From positions 425,001 through 489,000 of the forward strand of contig NW_027168341.1 in NCBI RefSeq assembly GCF_040954835.1: a stretch of DNA of 64,000 bases. The letters run 5' to 3'. This document shows, piece by piece, positions 18,903 through 30,500 of the stretch. The translations under genes and the position numbers were made by a program. Position 1 is the first letter of the stretch. The number at the start of each line of letters is the position of its first letter. Source of the stretch: Lepisosteus oculatus (taxonomy: Eukaryota > Chordata > Actinopteri > Semionotiformes > Lepisosteidae). The notes under the pieces are model-generated. The model was not told the origin of the DNA. It worked only from the letters and a program-made list of their open reading frames with translations, and searched no databases.

Positions 18903-18984
18903 CGATGAGAATGGGATTCGAACCCATGTCTGCAAAGCACAATGGATTAGCAGTCCATCACCTTAACCACTCAGCCACCTTGTC
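18903..18984 (-). tRNA. tRNA-Ser (GCT), acceptor damaged
   Basis: 82 nt on the minus strand with A box TGGCTGAGTGG, anticodon loop CTGCTAA, long variable arm and B box GGTTCGAATCCC. Acceptor pairing GACAAGG with TCTCATC has two mismatches and one G-T pair. It is probably a pseudogene. Confidence 0.8.
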
Positions 18985-19363
18985 GATGAAACTGGGCTGT
19001 CCGGACATGGGTTGGCGCGCTCCAGATGATCTTTTTCTTTTTTCCCCCACGTACTCGAGGGTCATTTTCCTGTTCCACATGTGATTTCAACATTTTCCTT
19101 GGGAGATGTCAAGCCAGCAAGTCACTGCTGTGGTTCAGTGGCCAGTGTGGAGTTCAGTGGCCCTGTTGTACACAGAAAGCACATTGAGCTCCTTGGACAT
19201 GAAAAGTTCCAGATAAAAGCCATTTGTCATCCTTTCTCTTGGTGTCGATGTTGCTATTGTATGTAAAGGTGGCAACTTGCTCAGCGAGCAGGCGGAGCAC
19301 ACACCGAATGCAGATGTGTCTGAGTGGTGTGTCCAAGTGGCTGCAAAAGGACAACACTCCTGG
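18985..19363. repeat. Thr/Ser cassette spacer
   Basis: Inverse copy of 5579-5947 and direct copy of 47441-47795. No gene is seen. Confidence 0.6.
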
Positions 19364-19413
19364 GGCGCCGTGGCTTAGTTGGTTAAAGCGCTTGTCTGGT
19401 AAACAGGAGATCC
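19364..19413 (+). tRNA. tRNA-Thr relic, 3' truncated
   Basis: GGCGCCGTGGCTTAGTTGG matches tRNA-Thr exactly, but the sequence leaves the tRNA after the anticodon arm. The anticodon loop is CTGGTAA (GGT) instead of CTAGTAA. It is joined directly to the flank of the finger gene copy. Confidence 0.75.
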
Positions 19414-19416
19414 CCG

Positions 19417-20880
19417 CCTACGGCTAGACTTAATTAAATGCAAGTATTCATTTCCTGTCTTTAACGCGACTTGTTTTTCTTAAAATGGATGCAACTTGCA
19501 AAACATGAAATACAAGCCTTGCTAATCAGCGCTAGCGGCTGGCAAAAAAAAGGAGTCAGCTATTTTTTTTCCTTAACCTTAACCCTGCTAACGGAGAAGA
19601 GTTAAACGACCGAGTCTATGCAGCTTAAACGGTGCGCAAGTCGGGTTCTTAGCTGAAAGGGTGGTAAATCACGCTCACCCCAGTCCTTAATCTTTTAAAG
19701 AGGATACAAAATTGAACCTAGTCGCCACATCACATACATCCCGTTCAACGATAAAAAGGTAACATCTATCCTCGCTCCAGAGTCAATCTCACGTTGAGGG
19801 CATCTTTTTTTTCACTTTACCGTGAGTCGGGCTCGGCTGCACAGAGGAGAGAGCAGAGCAATGAGGTCACAGGGACAGGGGAGTCACACGCTGGCGGTTT
19901 GAATACGCGGAAGATCACTGAGGGATCCACAGTATGTGGACCCTCCGTTCGCCATCAGTCCACACTCCGGACTCTGAATCCTGCCATCCGAGTTAAGATC
20001 TCGGCGGAACCTGAGGCGCAGTTCCTTCTTAAAACGTAATCTGGTGAGCATTTCTAGAATCGCACTTGTATAGATGCAGCCTTTAATGTGTTGCTAGGTT
20101 AAAATTGATGACTTCTTGTATTTCAGTAGGCAACTGCCCTCTTGATTTTGGATTTAATTTCTTTATTACAGGGGCGCTTTTATGAAGACAGAGTCATGTT
20201 CAGGTACTTTGCTTGATGGAGGAAGCTCATTTCGGACTCTGTGATCTGCTCACCTGGAAAGGTCTGCTGTACTACTACAAGAGAGAAGTAGGGTCTGGAA
20301 GAAGGGACAATTTTATGATGCTTTGGAAGATAGTTTTTTTTTCTTATACTGAAAATGAAAAGTAGAAATGGACTCAGTCTTTGGAATTTGTATATTTATA
20401 CATTTCAGTGAACCCTCAGCCATTCCTTCTGTATTGTAATTCAATTTCTCTTTTAAAATTCCTTCCCCACTTCTAGGACCTGCAGTTGCTGAACTCCACA
20501 ATGGCTTCTATTGGAAAGTCTGTGACTGAGACCATTATTTATTTAGGAGCAATGAGCAATTCTTATATAAATGCAATAAAATCATTATGCTCAAACTATG
20601 AGAGAGAATTTTAAGGATAATTTAATAAATCAGTCTTAGCTTGTTTCTATACACAGATGGTATTATTTATTTTCAAAGGAAACCCGCGAGGATTCCCCTG
20701 GTGTGCAAGATGTGCCTGAATACTTTTGATCAGCTTCCTGCTCACTTCAAGAGGGCGTGTATGAAGCACGCCACGGCAGAAGAGATCAGGTGGCCTCTCA
20801 ACAGGCGAGGGAGGACATGATGAATCACCTGAAGAACGGGGTCATCGTGGATTACCACAGAATAGAGATCAAAGGACACT
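19417..20880 (+). pseudogene. Decayed copy of the finger-protein gene at 61107-63163
   Basis: The copy keeps the 5' noncoding exon (to about 20041, donor CTG/GTGAGC), a 32-bp exon at 20172-20203, and the exons at about 20477 and 20682. Against the 62-kb copy the predicted start ATG in exon 3 is CTG, the donor after exon 3 is lost with about 25 bp, and one base is missing in exon 4 (ATCAGGTGG for ATCAGGATGG). It ends at about 20870, where the AT-rich dispersed block starts. It is a pseudogene. Confidence 0.65.
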
Positions 20881-21766
20881 TTGTGGGCTTGAAATACAAA
20901 GAAAACCATGTTCTATGGGACAAGATAAATACAAAACTTAAGCTTTTATTTTAATTAGATTTATTTATAAAGCATAAGCAATCATTTATTACATTAATAT
21001 ATGTGAAAATAACATTTTAGTATCATACGTTTAGTATATTTAGTCCCTAATGCTGAAAGAAATGATCATAGAACATGACATCTAACCTTACCTGCTGTGT
21101 TTTTAATCCCTATTGCTCAATGCACGGTGAAAGCATTGCATACATATGTCTGACAATGAGAAATGGGCCCCTGAGACAGTCATTTGCCTGTTTCACAAAT
21201 GATCGTATTTTACTAGAGATTCTGTTTGGGATTCAGATGTGCATTCGGAAAGCAATCCTTTTCAAGAAATGATACGTTCTGGATGAGGTCAAAGGTGCTG
21301 GAACACTGTATTTAGGATGTGTTTGCAGAGACTGTGTGTCTCCTGCTTCAACGCAGTGAGAAATAGATGTGCTCCTGTAATTCATTGGTACATGCCCAGG
21401 GCAGTAAGCAGTCTGAGGATTTATTTCCAGACGGCATAGAGCAGTGAAGCAGTGAAGTAGTGCAACACACTGGATCATTATATTATTAGAATCTATTCTA
21501 CTTAAATTATTACATTATACACAATTTGAGTTCATTTTAAAAAGTAAAAGGTAATGAAAGGAATGCATTTTCGTAAGAAAGATAATACCGATATGCATGT
21601 GATAATCTTCCTTATATCATGTAGTGCGTCATTTGGACACTTTGTGGGATTGAAATACAAAGAAAATCATGTTCTATGGTACAAGATAAATACAAAACTT
21701 AAGCTTTTATTTTAATTAGATTTGTTTATAAAGCATAAGCAATCATTTATTATATTAATATATGTG
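20881..21766. repeat. Dispersed AT-rich blocks
   Basis: 20881-21030 and 21600-21766 are two copies of the same sequence, which is also at 63430-63570 and inverted at 1930-2090 and 47260-47440. 21070-21480 matches 10840-11160 and the inverse of 46960-47230. No gene is seen. Confidence 0.65.
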
Positions 21767-23238
21767 TGTAGCCGCGAGGCTTATTAATAAGGCAGAATTA
21801 AGTGTTCTGAGCCTTCCCAAATGAGGCCCCATTTCTCTGTTCATCTCTGTGGTGCAGCCACAGAGAGACTATTCATGCAGGGTGATTTAAGGTCCTAGGA
21901 CAGCTCCCAAAGGGGGATGCACTTAGCTAAGCCTGGCTATCATGATCAATGGTCATCCATTGGCGCCTATCTGTCTAGGGAGTGCCAGTTGGACATCTGG
22001 ACTGCATTACTAAGTGTCAGGACTAAGTGACTCATATCTCACCTTGATCAATCAATCAGGGACTGGTAGGGCCGAGTAACCCACGTGGGACTCTGATGCC
22101 CATGGAACTTTCAGCCAATCAATGAGCTGAAGTTCCTCCAGGTAAAAACAGGCAACACAGAGAGCCTGTGAGATTCAGTAAGATTCAGAAGGGAGGATTC
22201 AGAGGATTCTGTGGACAATTCTAAAGGGAATTCAAAGGAGAATTCCAGGGCAGGGCGGCCCAGGAGCAGAAGGCTCCCAAGGGCAGGACATTCTCGCAGC
22301 GCGCCTCCTGACCATCCTGAGACTCAGCCCGGACAACCACGGAACGGCCAGTGTGTCCGAGTGCCAGAACTTTCCTTTGTTCTAAGAGTCTAGAGCGGAG
22401 GTTGCCAGAGAATAACCAGAGGATCCACCCGAGGTTAGCACCAGCAGCAGGCCTCGTGAACAGGTCGGAACTGTGGACAGCTGAATCACTATTCAGAACT
22501 AGCTCTTCATCAGAAACGAACCGGTCCTCTTCCTGACTTGCTGGGACCCACAGTCATCTTTTCTCCTGTGCTCAAACTTTGCTAGTTAAAGCCCACAGTG
22601 AGCATCAGCAGCGCAGCATCGCAAGCCACACAGCACAGCCTGGCACGGAGCCAGAGAGCGCGGATTGGACAGCAACAGCCTGCAACTGTTTCTTTGTGCC
22701 CGCAGGAAGATCTGAATCCCCAAAGATTGGATGAGTATTCAACTTCAATGCATTACAGCTCGAGAATTCAATTGTTATCCCAACCAGTTGATATCAATTT
22801 AATTCCTAAGAGTTATGTACTTGTTTGAGTATCTAATGTAGAAGTTATAACCAAGTTCATTAACGAAACGGTCTTAATGAATGATATACTGAACGTATGT
22901 CCTCTTGATATGTGTAACACTTCGTAACTGACTGAATATATATCTTTTGTATTCTGATAACCCTCTCGATAAGATCTGTTAGGTTTACATGCATATTTTA
23001 TGTATTAATAAATGTATCCTCGTGTATTAGTACCTGTGTGTGCGCGTTGTTTGAGTTATGTCACATGGTTGGATTCTAAAGCCATCAAAAGAATCAACTT
23101 TGTGATTTACTGCTACAATTAATAATTGTCTCAGTAAATGCCCAAACCCTACAGAACTGGTGCCTTCAGAGAGCCACTACATTTAATTTTGCTATGGCAA
23201 CATTACATATTTGGCGTCCCTGAGCCGGTTTTCTTACA
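21767..23238 (+). mobile_element. ERV LTR with a short piece of leader
   Basis: 21767-23181 is a 1415-bp LTR (TGTAGCC...CTACA), the same length as the LTR at 29085-30500. It is followed by about 57 bp containing TTTGGCGTCCCTGAGCC, which looks like a primer-site leader. TGTG stands on both sides (21763-21766, 23239-23242) as a four-base target duplication. Long LTR and four-base duplication suggest a class III/spuma-like ERV. It is a fossil with no genes. The empty site lies near 1955. Confidence 0.75.
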
Positions 23239-24180
23239 TGTGAAAATAACATTTTAGCATCATATTATTACATACAGGTCTCTAGCTTCAACACAGTGAT
23301 ATATATATATACTCAGTGATTTATTGGTACATGCCCAGGTCAATAATCAGAATGAGGATTTATTTCCAGACGGGCTACAGGTAGTGTTGTGAAATACTTC
23401 AACACACTGGATCGCAGATTTAGACCCCCTGCACTCTTACTCCTTAAAAACCAAAGAAATGAAGATATGTAGCAATCACATTGCAACAGGGCTGACAGTG
23501 ACTTAATGCTTATACTAGTGGACTTCTGGTACCTTTAGGGTACGGTGTTCCCTGAAGGGCTCTCAAACCCCGCATTTCAGATGCCTAGCTGTTTCACTGA
23601 TGTGTTGCACCTCAGAATCACTTTTAAACCTTACCTCTGGTATCTTTAATCCCTATTGCTCAACGCATGGTGAAAGTATTGCATAAATGTGTCTGAAAAT
23701 GAGCAATGGGCACCTGAGAGACTCATTTGCCTGTTTCACAAATGATCATATTTGACTAGAGATTCTGTTTGGGATTCAGTTGTGCATTCTGACAGCAATC
23801 GCTTTCAAAAATGGTTACATTCTGGATGAGGTCAAGGTGCAGGAACACCGTATTTAGGATGTGTTTGCACTTATTCTGTGTCTCTAGCTTCAACACAGCG
23901 ATATATGTATATGCTCACTGATTTTTTGGTACATGCCCAGGGCAATAATCATTATGAGGATTTATTTCCTGATGTGCTAGGGGTAGTGTTGTGAAATACT
24001 TCAACACACTGGATCGCAGGTTTAAACCGCCTGCACTCTTACTCCTTAAAAACCAACAAATGCAGATATGTAGCAATCATATTGTAGCTGACACTCATTT
24101 GCCTGTTTCACAAATGATCATATTTTACTAGAGATTCTGTTTGGGATCCGGATGTGCATTCTGACAGCAATCTCCTTATC
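23239..24180. repeat. Dispersed block, inverse of 1075-1930
   Basis: Two sub-copies run from 23275 and from 23880, each with a (TA)n run and the phrase AACACACTGGATCGCAG. The block continues the sequence interrupted by the ERV LTR. No gene is seen. Confidence 0.7.
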
Positions 24181-24206
24181 GCGGCTTTGCCCTTCTTGCC
24201 TCTTTG

Positions 24207-27200
24207 GACAATATCTCCATCTTGTGGTTGTTATTATTCCGGTTCCGGTCGAGAGGGAACGCTGGCGCATTTGGCTGCCGCTCCTCTCACCAGTTTTTCA
24301 TTTCTATCTACTTATTTATGTTTTTTTTTTTTTCCCTTTTTCTCCTCGATTACACTGATTTCTAGTTTATCTATTTTCATCCGCTTCACGTTACAAATTC
24401 ACAAATGCGACTTCCACTGCACTGTGAACTTACTCAACTGAAGACCTTCACCTCTTGCTACCGCCTTCTCTGGATTTCCTTCCCGTCTCGTTTCATCAAT
24501 CATGTCTCTGAGGTACACTGCACTGCAACTTCTTCAACTAAAACAAAGCTACTTCCTGGTCAAAGACACATTCGATTACTGCCGTTTTACTGGGATTTTA
24601 CGACCGACTCGCTACATCCATCGCAGCACAGGACGCCGTTCTCTTCGTTCGTCTGCCTGCGGAGTCTCTATCCCTGCCTTTCGGCGTACGTCTGTAAGTC
24701 CATCACGTACCGGCGCCGATCTAAAAAATCTCCTCACTACCGCACCTGGACCGCACTCCGCTTCCCCCTGCATCCCCGAGACTGGCCAGATCAGCGCTAC
24801 TCAACACCCGCTCCGTTAACAGCAAGGCTCTTCTTTTATGTGACATTATCAAAGAAAAACAACTGGACCTTCTGTGCTTAACCGAAACATGGCACAAACA
24901 AAACGATGGACTCCTGTTCAACCAACTAGTTCCTCCTGGATATGGTTTCTTTGACCTTCCGCGTCTTTCAGGCAGAGGCGGGGGCATCATTGTTATTTAC
25001 AACCTTTTTTACAGTCTAAGTCCTATAGCTATACCTCCTCCCTCTTCTTTTGAGTGTCTTGTTTTAAATGTTTCTATCCCCCAATCTACTATTATTGCCA
25101 CAGTTTACAGACCACCCAAACCCAGTGGAGTCTTCTTAGGTGAGTTTGGTGATTTTCTCTCATTCTTATCCCTTAAATTTAAAAGGATCCTTATTCTAGG
25201 GGACTTTAATATACACATTGATTCAACCTCTTCCAGTCTGGCTAAAGACTTCCTTTCTCTTTTGGGATGCTTTGACCTTGCTCAGTTTGTTTGTACCCCT
25301 ACACATAACAAAGGACACACCTTAGATCTAATTATTGCAAATGACTCCTTTGTCTCCCACTGCTCCCCCCTTGATCTAGGCCTCTCTGACCACTTAGCCA
25401 TTCTCTTCAATCTGGAATTACCTGTTTCTAACACTTCCCCCTCACGCTCTGTAAATTTCCGCAACTGGCGATCAATTGATCACCCAAGGTTTGCAAATTC
25501 TGTTCTGTCCTCCTTATCCTGTTTCTCTTCCTCTGACCCTCTAGAGGACAAAATACAGTTACTTGACAATGCTCTTTTATCTACCCTCGACACCTTTGCT
25601 CCTTTAAAAACTCGAACCATCTCCTTCTCTCGCCCTGCCCCCTGGTACAATGACCATCTGCGTTTCATGAAGGCAGCCTCTCGCAAACTTGAGCGTAGGT
25701 GGCGTCTTTCCAGCCTAAATGTACATTATCAGGCCTGGAGAGATTACTTATCTGATTATAAGGTTACTATAGAGTCTGCTAGATCCACCTACTTCTCTCA
25801 CATCATTGAAAATCACCAAAACAATCCCAGACATCTTTTCTCCACCATCAACAGACTGCTCAAGCCAAACTGCCCCACCACATTACCTGCCTCATCACAA
25901 CTTTGCAACACATTCTTAGATTTCTTTAGTTCTAAGATTGACAACATCCGGCATCACATTCTCTCCACTACGGATATAATTTCCACACCTCCTCCATCCT
26001 CATCCAACTTCTCTGGTTCCCGTCTCTCCAGCTTCTCTCTTCTTGACTCAGCATCCCTAAACAAACTAGTTACGCGCATGAAACCCACCACATCTATTTT
26101 AGATCCCATTCCCACCACTTTATTCCAGTCCTGTTTCTCTTCTCTCTGTCCCATTGTCCTCAATATAATACATGAATCCTTGAGCACCGGCATTGTACCA
26201 ACGGTCCTCAAAACTGCTGCTATTACCCCAGTGCCAAAGAAGCCTAACATGGCTCTCGACAATCTTAACAACTTTCGCCCCATCTCCAACTTACCCTTTC
26301 TCTCTAAAATTCTAGAACGTGCTGTCACACTTCAGTTACATAACCACCTCATGACAAACAACCTTTTCGAACCCCTCCAATCTGGCTTCCGTCAACTTCA
26401 CAGCACAGAAACCGCCCTAGTCAAAGTCACCAACGATCTCCTAATAGCTTCTGATTCTGGTTCTCTTTCCATACTCATCCTTCTTGATCTCAGTGCTGCC
26501 TTTGACACTGTTGACCATAACATCTTGCTTTCTCGTCTCGAGACTGTGTTTGGAGTCTCTGACACTGCCCTCAAATGGTTTAAGTCTTACCTCACTGATC
26601 GCTGTCACTTTGTCTCTCTCAATGGGTACAGGTCTGAAATTGGTCTTGTCAAGTCTGGTGTCCCTCAGGGCTCAATACTGGGCCCCTTGCTCTTCAGCAT
26701 TTACATGTTCCCACTTGGTCAGCTTTTAAGATCACATGGCCTCAGCTTTCATTTTTACGCTGACGATACTCAAATATACATCCATACCAAACCCGACACT
26801 GATGTGGCTGTCTCTATTCTATCTAATTGCATCTCTGACATAAAAATTTGGATGACTCAAAACTTCCTTCATCTTAACTGTGACAAGACTGAAGTCATGC
26901 TTATTGGTACCCCCCATCAACTTCGTAAAGCCAGTCCTGTAACCCTGTCTGTAGATGGCTCTGTACTTGAGCTCCAATCAAAATTGAAAAACCTTGGGGT
27001 TATATTCGATTCTGGCTTAACATTCGACCCACATGTACAGCATACTGTCAAAACATCTTTTTTTCACCTTAGAAATATCGCAAGACTACGCCCTATGCTA
27101 TCATTAACTGTGACTGAAAAGCTAATCAACATATTTGTATTCTCTCGAATTGACTACTGCAATGCTCTGCTCCCTGGGGTATCTAAATCTACTCTGAACA

Positions 27201-27834
27201 AGCTGCAGTATGTCCAAAATTCAGCAGCCAGAATCCTGACCAAGTCTAGTGCAAGTGTTCACATTACTCCTATCCTGGAGTCCTTGCACTGGCTTCCGGT
27301 CAAATTCCGCGTAGACTTTAAAATCCTCATGCTCACCTACAAGGCTTTACATGGCCTGGCACCTCAATACCTGTCTGAACTTTTATCGCCCTACTCCCCA
27401 CCTCGCAACCTCCGCTCTTCAAATTCTGCCCTCCTTACTGTCCCCCAAGCCCGTCTACATTGTATGGACGACAGGGCCTTCTCCTGCTATGCCCCCAAGC
27501 TCTGGAACTCTTTGCCCAAGGATATTAGAGAGTCACCTTCTCTAAACTCCTTCAAATCCAGACTCAAAACCCTCCTTTTCAGAAAAGCCTTTACTTAACT
27601 GGTTCCATTCTTCACCCCTCTGCTCTTCTTAATACCATCTTCCACGGTCTCCTCTATTGTTATTGTTGTATTGTTGTAATCATAATTGTGTCCTGTCTTG
27701 TGAAATTTTCTTATTTATTGTTGTAGTCTTCTTATTTATTGTTATTGTCATCCTGTAAAGCGCTTTGAGAAGCCACCTTTAAAGGCGCTATATAAAATAA
27801 AGTTTATTATTATTATTATTATTGTTATTGGTAA
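24207..27834 (+). mobile_element. L2-clade LINE, nearly full length
   Basis: About 3.6 kb with a 5' region (24230-24725), one long ORF2 and a 3' end with GTAAAGCGCTTTGAG, GGCGCTATATAAAATAAAG and an ATT microsatellite, typical of L2. About 26 bp flank it (24207-24232 and about 27842-27867, GACAAYATCTCCATCYTGTG...), with three differences. The uninterrupted site is the inverse of 46600-46630. No clear ORF1 is seen in the 5' region. Confidence 0.85.
24725..27598 (+). CDS. L2 LINE ORF2: endonuclease and reverse transcriptase
   Basis: The open frame runs about 957 codons without a stop. The N-terminal apurinic-like endonuclease shows NTRSVNSK, LTETW, GRGGGIIV, YRPPK, LGDFN and GLSDH. The RT domain shows FRPISNLPFLSKILE, LDLSAAFDTVDH, SGVPQGSILGP and FYADDTQIY, followed by the usual C-terminal region HWLPVKFRVDFKI and LWNSLP. 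Together these nick the target and copy the element's RNA. There is no ATG at the start of the frame, so the true start may have been lost or lie in another frame upstream. The catalytic motifs are complete. Confidence 0.88.
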   Translation, partial: KISSLPHLDRTPLPPASPRLARSALLNTRSVNSKALLLCDIIKEKQLDLLCLTETWHKQNDGLLFNQLVPPGYGFFDLPRLSGRGGGIIVIYNLFYSLSPIAIPPPSSFECLVLNVSIPQSTIIATVYRPPKPSGVFLGEFGDFLSFLSLKFKRILILGDFNIHIDSTSSSLAKDFLSLLGCFDLAQFVCTPTHNKGHTLDLIIANDSFVSHCSPLDLGLSDHLAILFNLELPVSNTSPSRSVNFRNWRSIDHPRFANSVLSSLSCFSSSDPLEDKIQLLDNALLSTLDTFAPLKTRTISFSRPAPWYNDHLRFMKAASRKLERRWRLSSLNVHYQAWRDYLSDYKVTIESARSTYFSHIIENHQNNPRHLFSTINRLLKPNCPTTLPASSQLCNTFLDFFSSKIDNIRHHILSTTDIISTPPPSSSNFSGSRLSSFSLLDSASLNKLVTRMKPTTSILDPIPTTLFQSCFSSLCPIVLNIIHESLSTGIVPTVLKTAAITPVPKKPNMALDNLNNFRPISNLPFLSKILERAVTLQLHNHLMTNNLFEPLQSGFRQLHSTETALVKVTNDLLIASDSGSLSILILLDLSAAFDTVDHNILLSRLETVFGVSDTALKWFKSYLTDRCHFVSLNGYRSEIGLVKSGVPQGSILGPLLFSIYMFPLGQLLRSHGLSFHFYADDTQIYIHTKPDTDVAVSILSNCISDIKIWMTQNFLHLNCDKTEVMLIGTPHQLRKASPVTLSVDGSVLELQSKLKNLGVIFDSGLTFDPHVQHTVKTSFFHLRNIARLRPMLSLTVTEKLINIFVFSRIDYCNALLPGVSKSTLNKLQYVQNSAARILTKSSASVHITPILESLHWLPVKFRVDFKILMLTYKALHGLAPQYLSELLSPYSPPRNLRSSNSALLTVPQARLHCMDDRAFSCYAPKLWNSLPKDIRESPSLNSFKSRLKTLLFRKAFT

Positions 27835-27867
27835 TGTCTAGACAACATCTCCATCCTGTGGTCGTTG

Positions 27868-29084
27868 TTGGTAATGTCTTCTTATTCCCTTTAAATTTTA
27901 ATTCTCTATTAGTTGATTCTAGAATCTCTACAATGGAGATGAAAACATCAGTTTTATAGCAGACAATATGACATTATTAATAGTCCAATTAGAAACTTAT
28001 TACCCTGTTTTTAACATAATAACAAATTAAAATTGATTAAAACTAAGTTTGGAACACCAGGGAACATAACAAATGATTTTTAGGAAAACCATGAGGTTCT
28101 CTGTGTCCAATGCCTGCAAGGGGAGAAAGCTAGAATCCTTTGATTTTTTCAAAATTTGAAAATAAACATCATATAACAACAGCTTTCATTCCTAGGAGTG
28201 AAAAATAACCATTTTTGAAGACATAGTAGTTTCTAAAACACTACAATAAAGTTAAAAACATCAGTTTTATATTACATTATTTTTAGTGAAATTAGTCATT
28301 TTTTGCACTATTTTTAATAAAATATCTAATTAAAAGTGATTAAAATTAAGTTTGGAACAACAAGGAACACAAAAAAAAAAGATTTTTAGGAAAACCATGA
28401 GGTCCTCTGTGCCCGATGCCTGCAAGGGGAGAAAGCTAGAATCCTAAAAAAAAGTTATCAATTCTAGAGCCTAAGAGGAAAACAAGACAAATGTATATCT
28501 CCAAATAATTTTATGTGCTTCAGAAGAGCCCAGGAAAGTTTTTTGCATACATGAAACCACGCCCGTTTGCACATAAGCAGACATGGTTGCACACACGACT
28601 GCATGAAAGCACACGTGCATGCGAAGTCATCCTGTTGAGCATTTGAAAAGCCGCACCACGCCACACTTGAAATAGCTCTTACATTAGTGGTAGACACAGG
28701 AATCGCCGCAGGAATCAAAATTGAACCTAGTTGCCACATCACATACATCCTGTTCAACGATAAAAAGGTAACATCTATCCTCACTCCAGAGTAAATCTCA
28801 TGTTGAGGGCATATTTTTTTCCACTTTACCATGAGTCGGGCTCGGCTGCACAAAGGCGAGAGCAGAGCAATGAGGTCACGGGGACAGGGGAGTCACACGC
28901 TGGCGGTTTGAACACGCGGAAGATCACTGCGGGATCCACAGTATGTGGACCCTCCATGCGCCATCAGTCCACACTCCGGGCTCTGAATCCTGCCATCCGA
29001 GTAAAGATCTCGGCGGAACCTGAGACGCAGTTCCTTCTTAAAACGTAATCTGGTGAGCATTTCTAGAATCGTACTTGTATAGAT
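27868..29084. repeat. AT-rich block, Ser-flank piece and finger-gene 5' exon copy
   Basis: 27868-28640 is the inverse of 45180-46600. 28640-28710 is a piece of the tRNA-Ser flank. 28715-29084 repeats the 5' exon of the finger gene (61400-61765) up to its donor and is then cut by the ERV LTR. No coding sequence is assigned. Confidence 0.6.
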
Positions 29085-30500
29085 TGTAGCGTGCTCTCTG
29101 AAGGCACCAGTTCTGTAGGGTTTGGGCATTAACTGGGACAATTATTAATTGTAGCAGTAAATCATAAAATGATTCTTTGGATGGCCTTAGAATCCAACCA
29201 TGCGATATAACTCAAACAACGCACACACATAGGTACTAATACAGAAGGATACATTTATTAATACATAGAATATGCATGTAAACCTAACAGATCTTATCAA
29301 GAGGGTTATCAGAATACAAAAGGTATATATTCAGTCAGTTACAAAGAGTTACATATATCAAGAGGACATATGTTCAGTATATCATTCATTTAGACCGTTT
29401 CGTAAATGAACTTGGTTATAACTTCTACATTGGATACTCAAAACAAGTACATAACTCTTAGGAATTAAATTGGTATCAACTGGTTGGGATGACAATTGAA
29501 TTCTCGAGCTGTAATGCATTGAAGTTGAATACTCATCCAATCTCTGGGGATTCAGATCTCCTGCAGACTCAAAGAAGCAGTTGCAGGCTTGTTGCTGTCC
29601 AATCCGCGCTGTCTGGCTTGGTGCCAGGTTGTGCTGTGCGGTTTGCGACAGTGTGCTGCTGATGCTCACTGACCGGCTAGTTAGTGTTGGCTTTAACTAG
29701 CAAAGTTTATGCACAGGAGAAAAGATGACTGTGGGTCCCAGCAGGTCAGGAAGAGGACCGGTTCGTTCCTGATGAAGCGCTTGTTCTGATTAGTGATTCA
29801 GCTGTCCACAGTTCCGACCTGTTCACGAGGCTTGCTGCTGATGCTAACCTCGGGTGGATCCTCTGGTTACTCGTGGCAACCTCCACTCTCGACTCTTAGA
29901 ACAGAGGAAAGTACTGGCACTCGGACACACTGGCCGTTCCGTGGTTGTCCGGGCTGAGTCTCAGGATGGTCAGGAGGCGTGCTGTGAGCCTTCTGCTCCT
30001 GGGCCGTCCTGCCATGGAATTGTCTTGCACCCCTGGAATTCTCCTTAGAATTCTCCTACTGGAATAGTCCTACTAGTTCTCCTTCTCCAGGCTCTCTTTT
30101 GCCTGTTTTTACCTGGAGGAACTTCGGCTTGTCATTGGCTGAAAGTTTAATGGGCATCAGAGTCCCACATGGGTTACATTGCCCTACCAGTCCCTGACTG
30201 GTTGATCAAGGTGAGATATGAGTCACTTACTCCTGACACCTAGGAATGCAATCCAGATGTCCATCTGGCACTCCCTAGACAGATAGGCGCCAATGGATGA
30301 CCATTGATCATGATAGCCAGGCTTAGCTAAGTGCATCCCCATTTGGGAGCTGTCCCTTATCAAAAGAAAACATCTTTAAATCAGCCTGCATGAATAGTTT
30401 CTCTGTGGCTGCACCACAGAGATGAAGAGAGAGATGGGGCCTCATTTGGGAAAGCACAGCAACACTTATTTCTGTCTTATTAACAAGCATTGCCTCTACA
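29085..30500 (-). repeat. 3' LTR of the ERV remnant
   Basis: 1416 bp, TGTAGAGGC...CGCTACA on the minus strand, homologous throughout to 21767-23181. Many differences between the two by eye show that they come from separate insertions. Confidence 0.8.

Noticed and set aside
19794-20039. An 81-codon frame repeated at 28800, 48252 and 61490
   Set aside because: Its start is shared, but it lies in the 5' exon before a splice donor and is better explained as untranslated sequence. Alternative frames contain stops in all copies.
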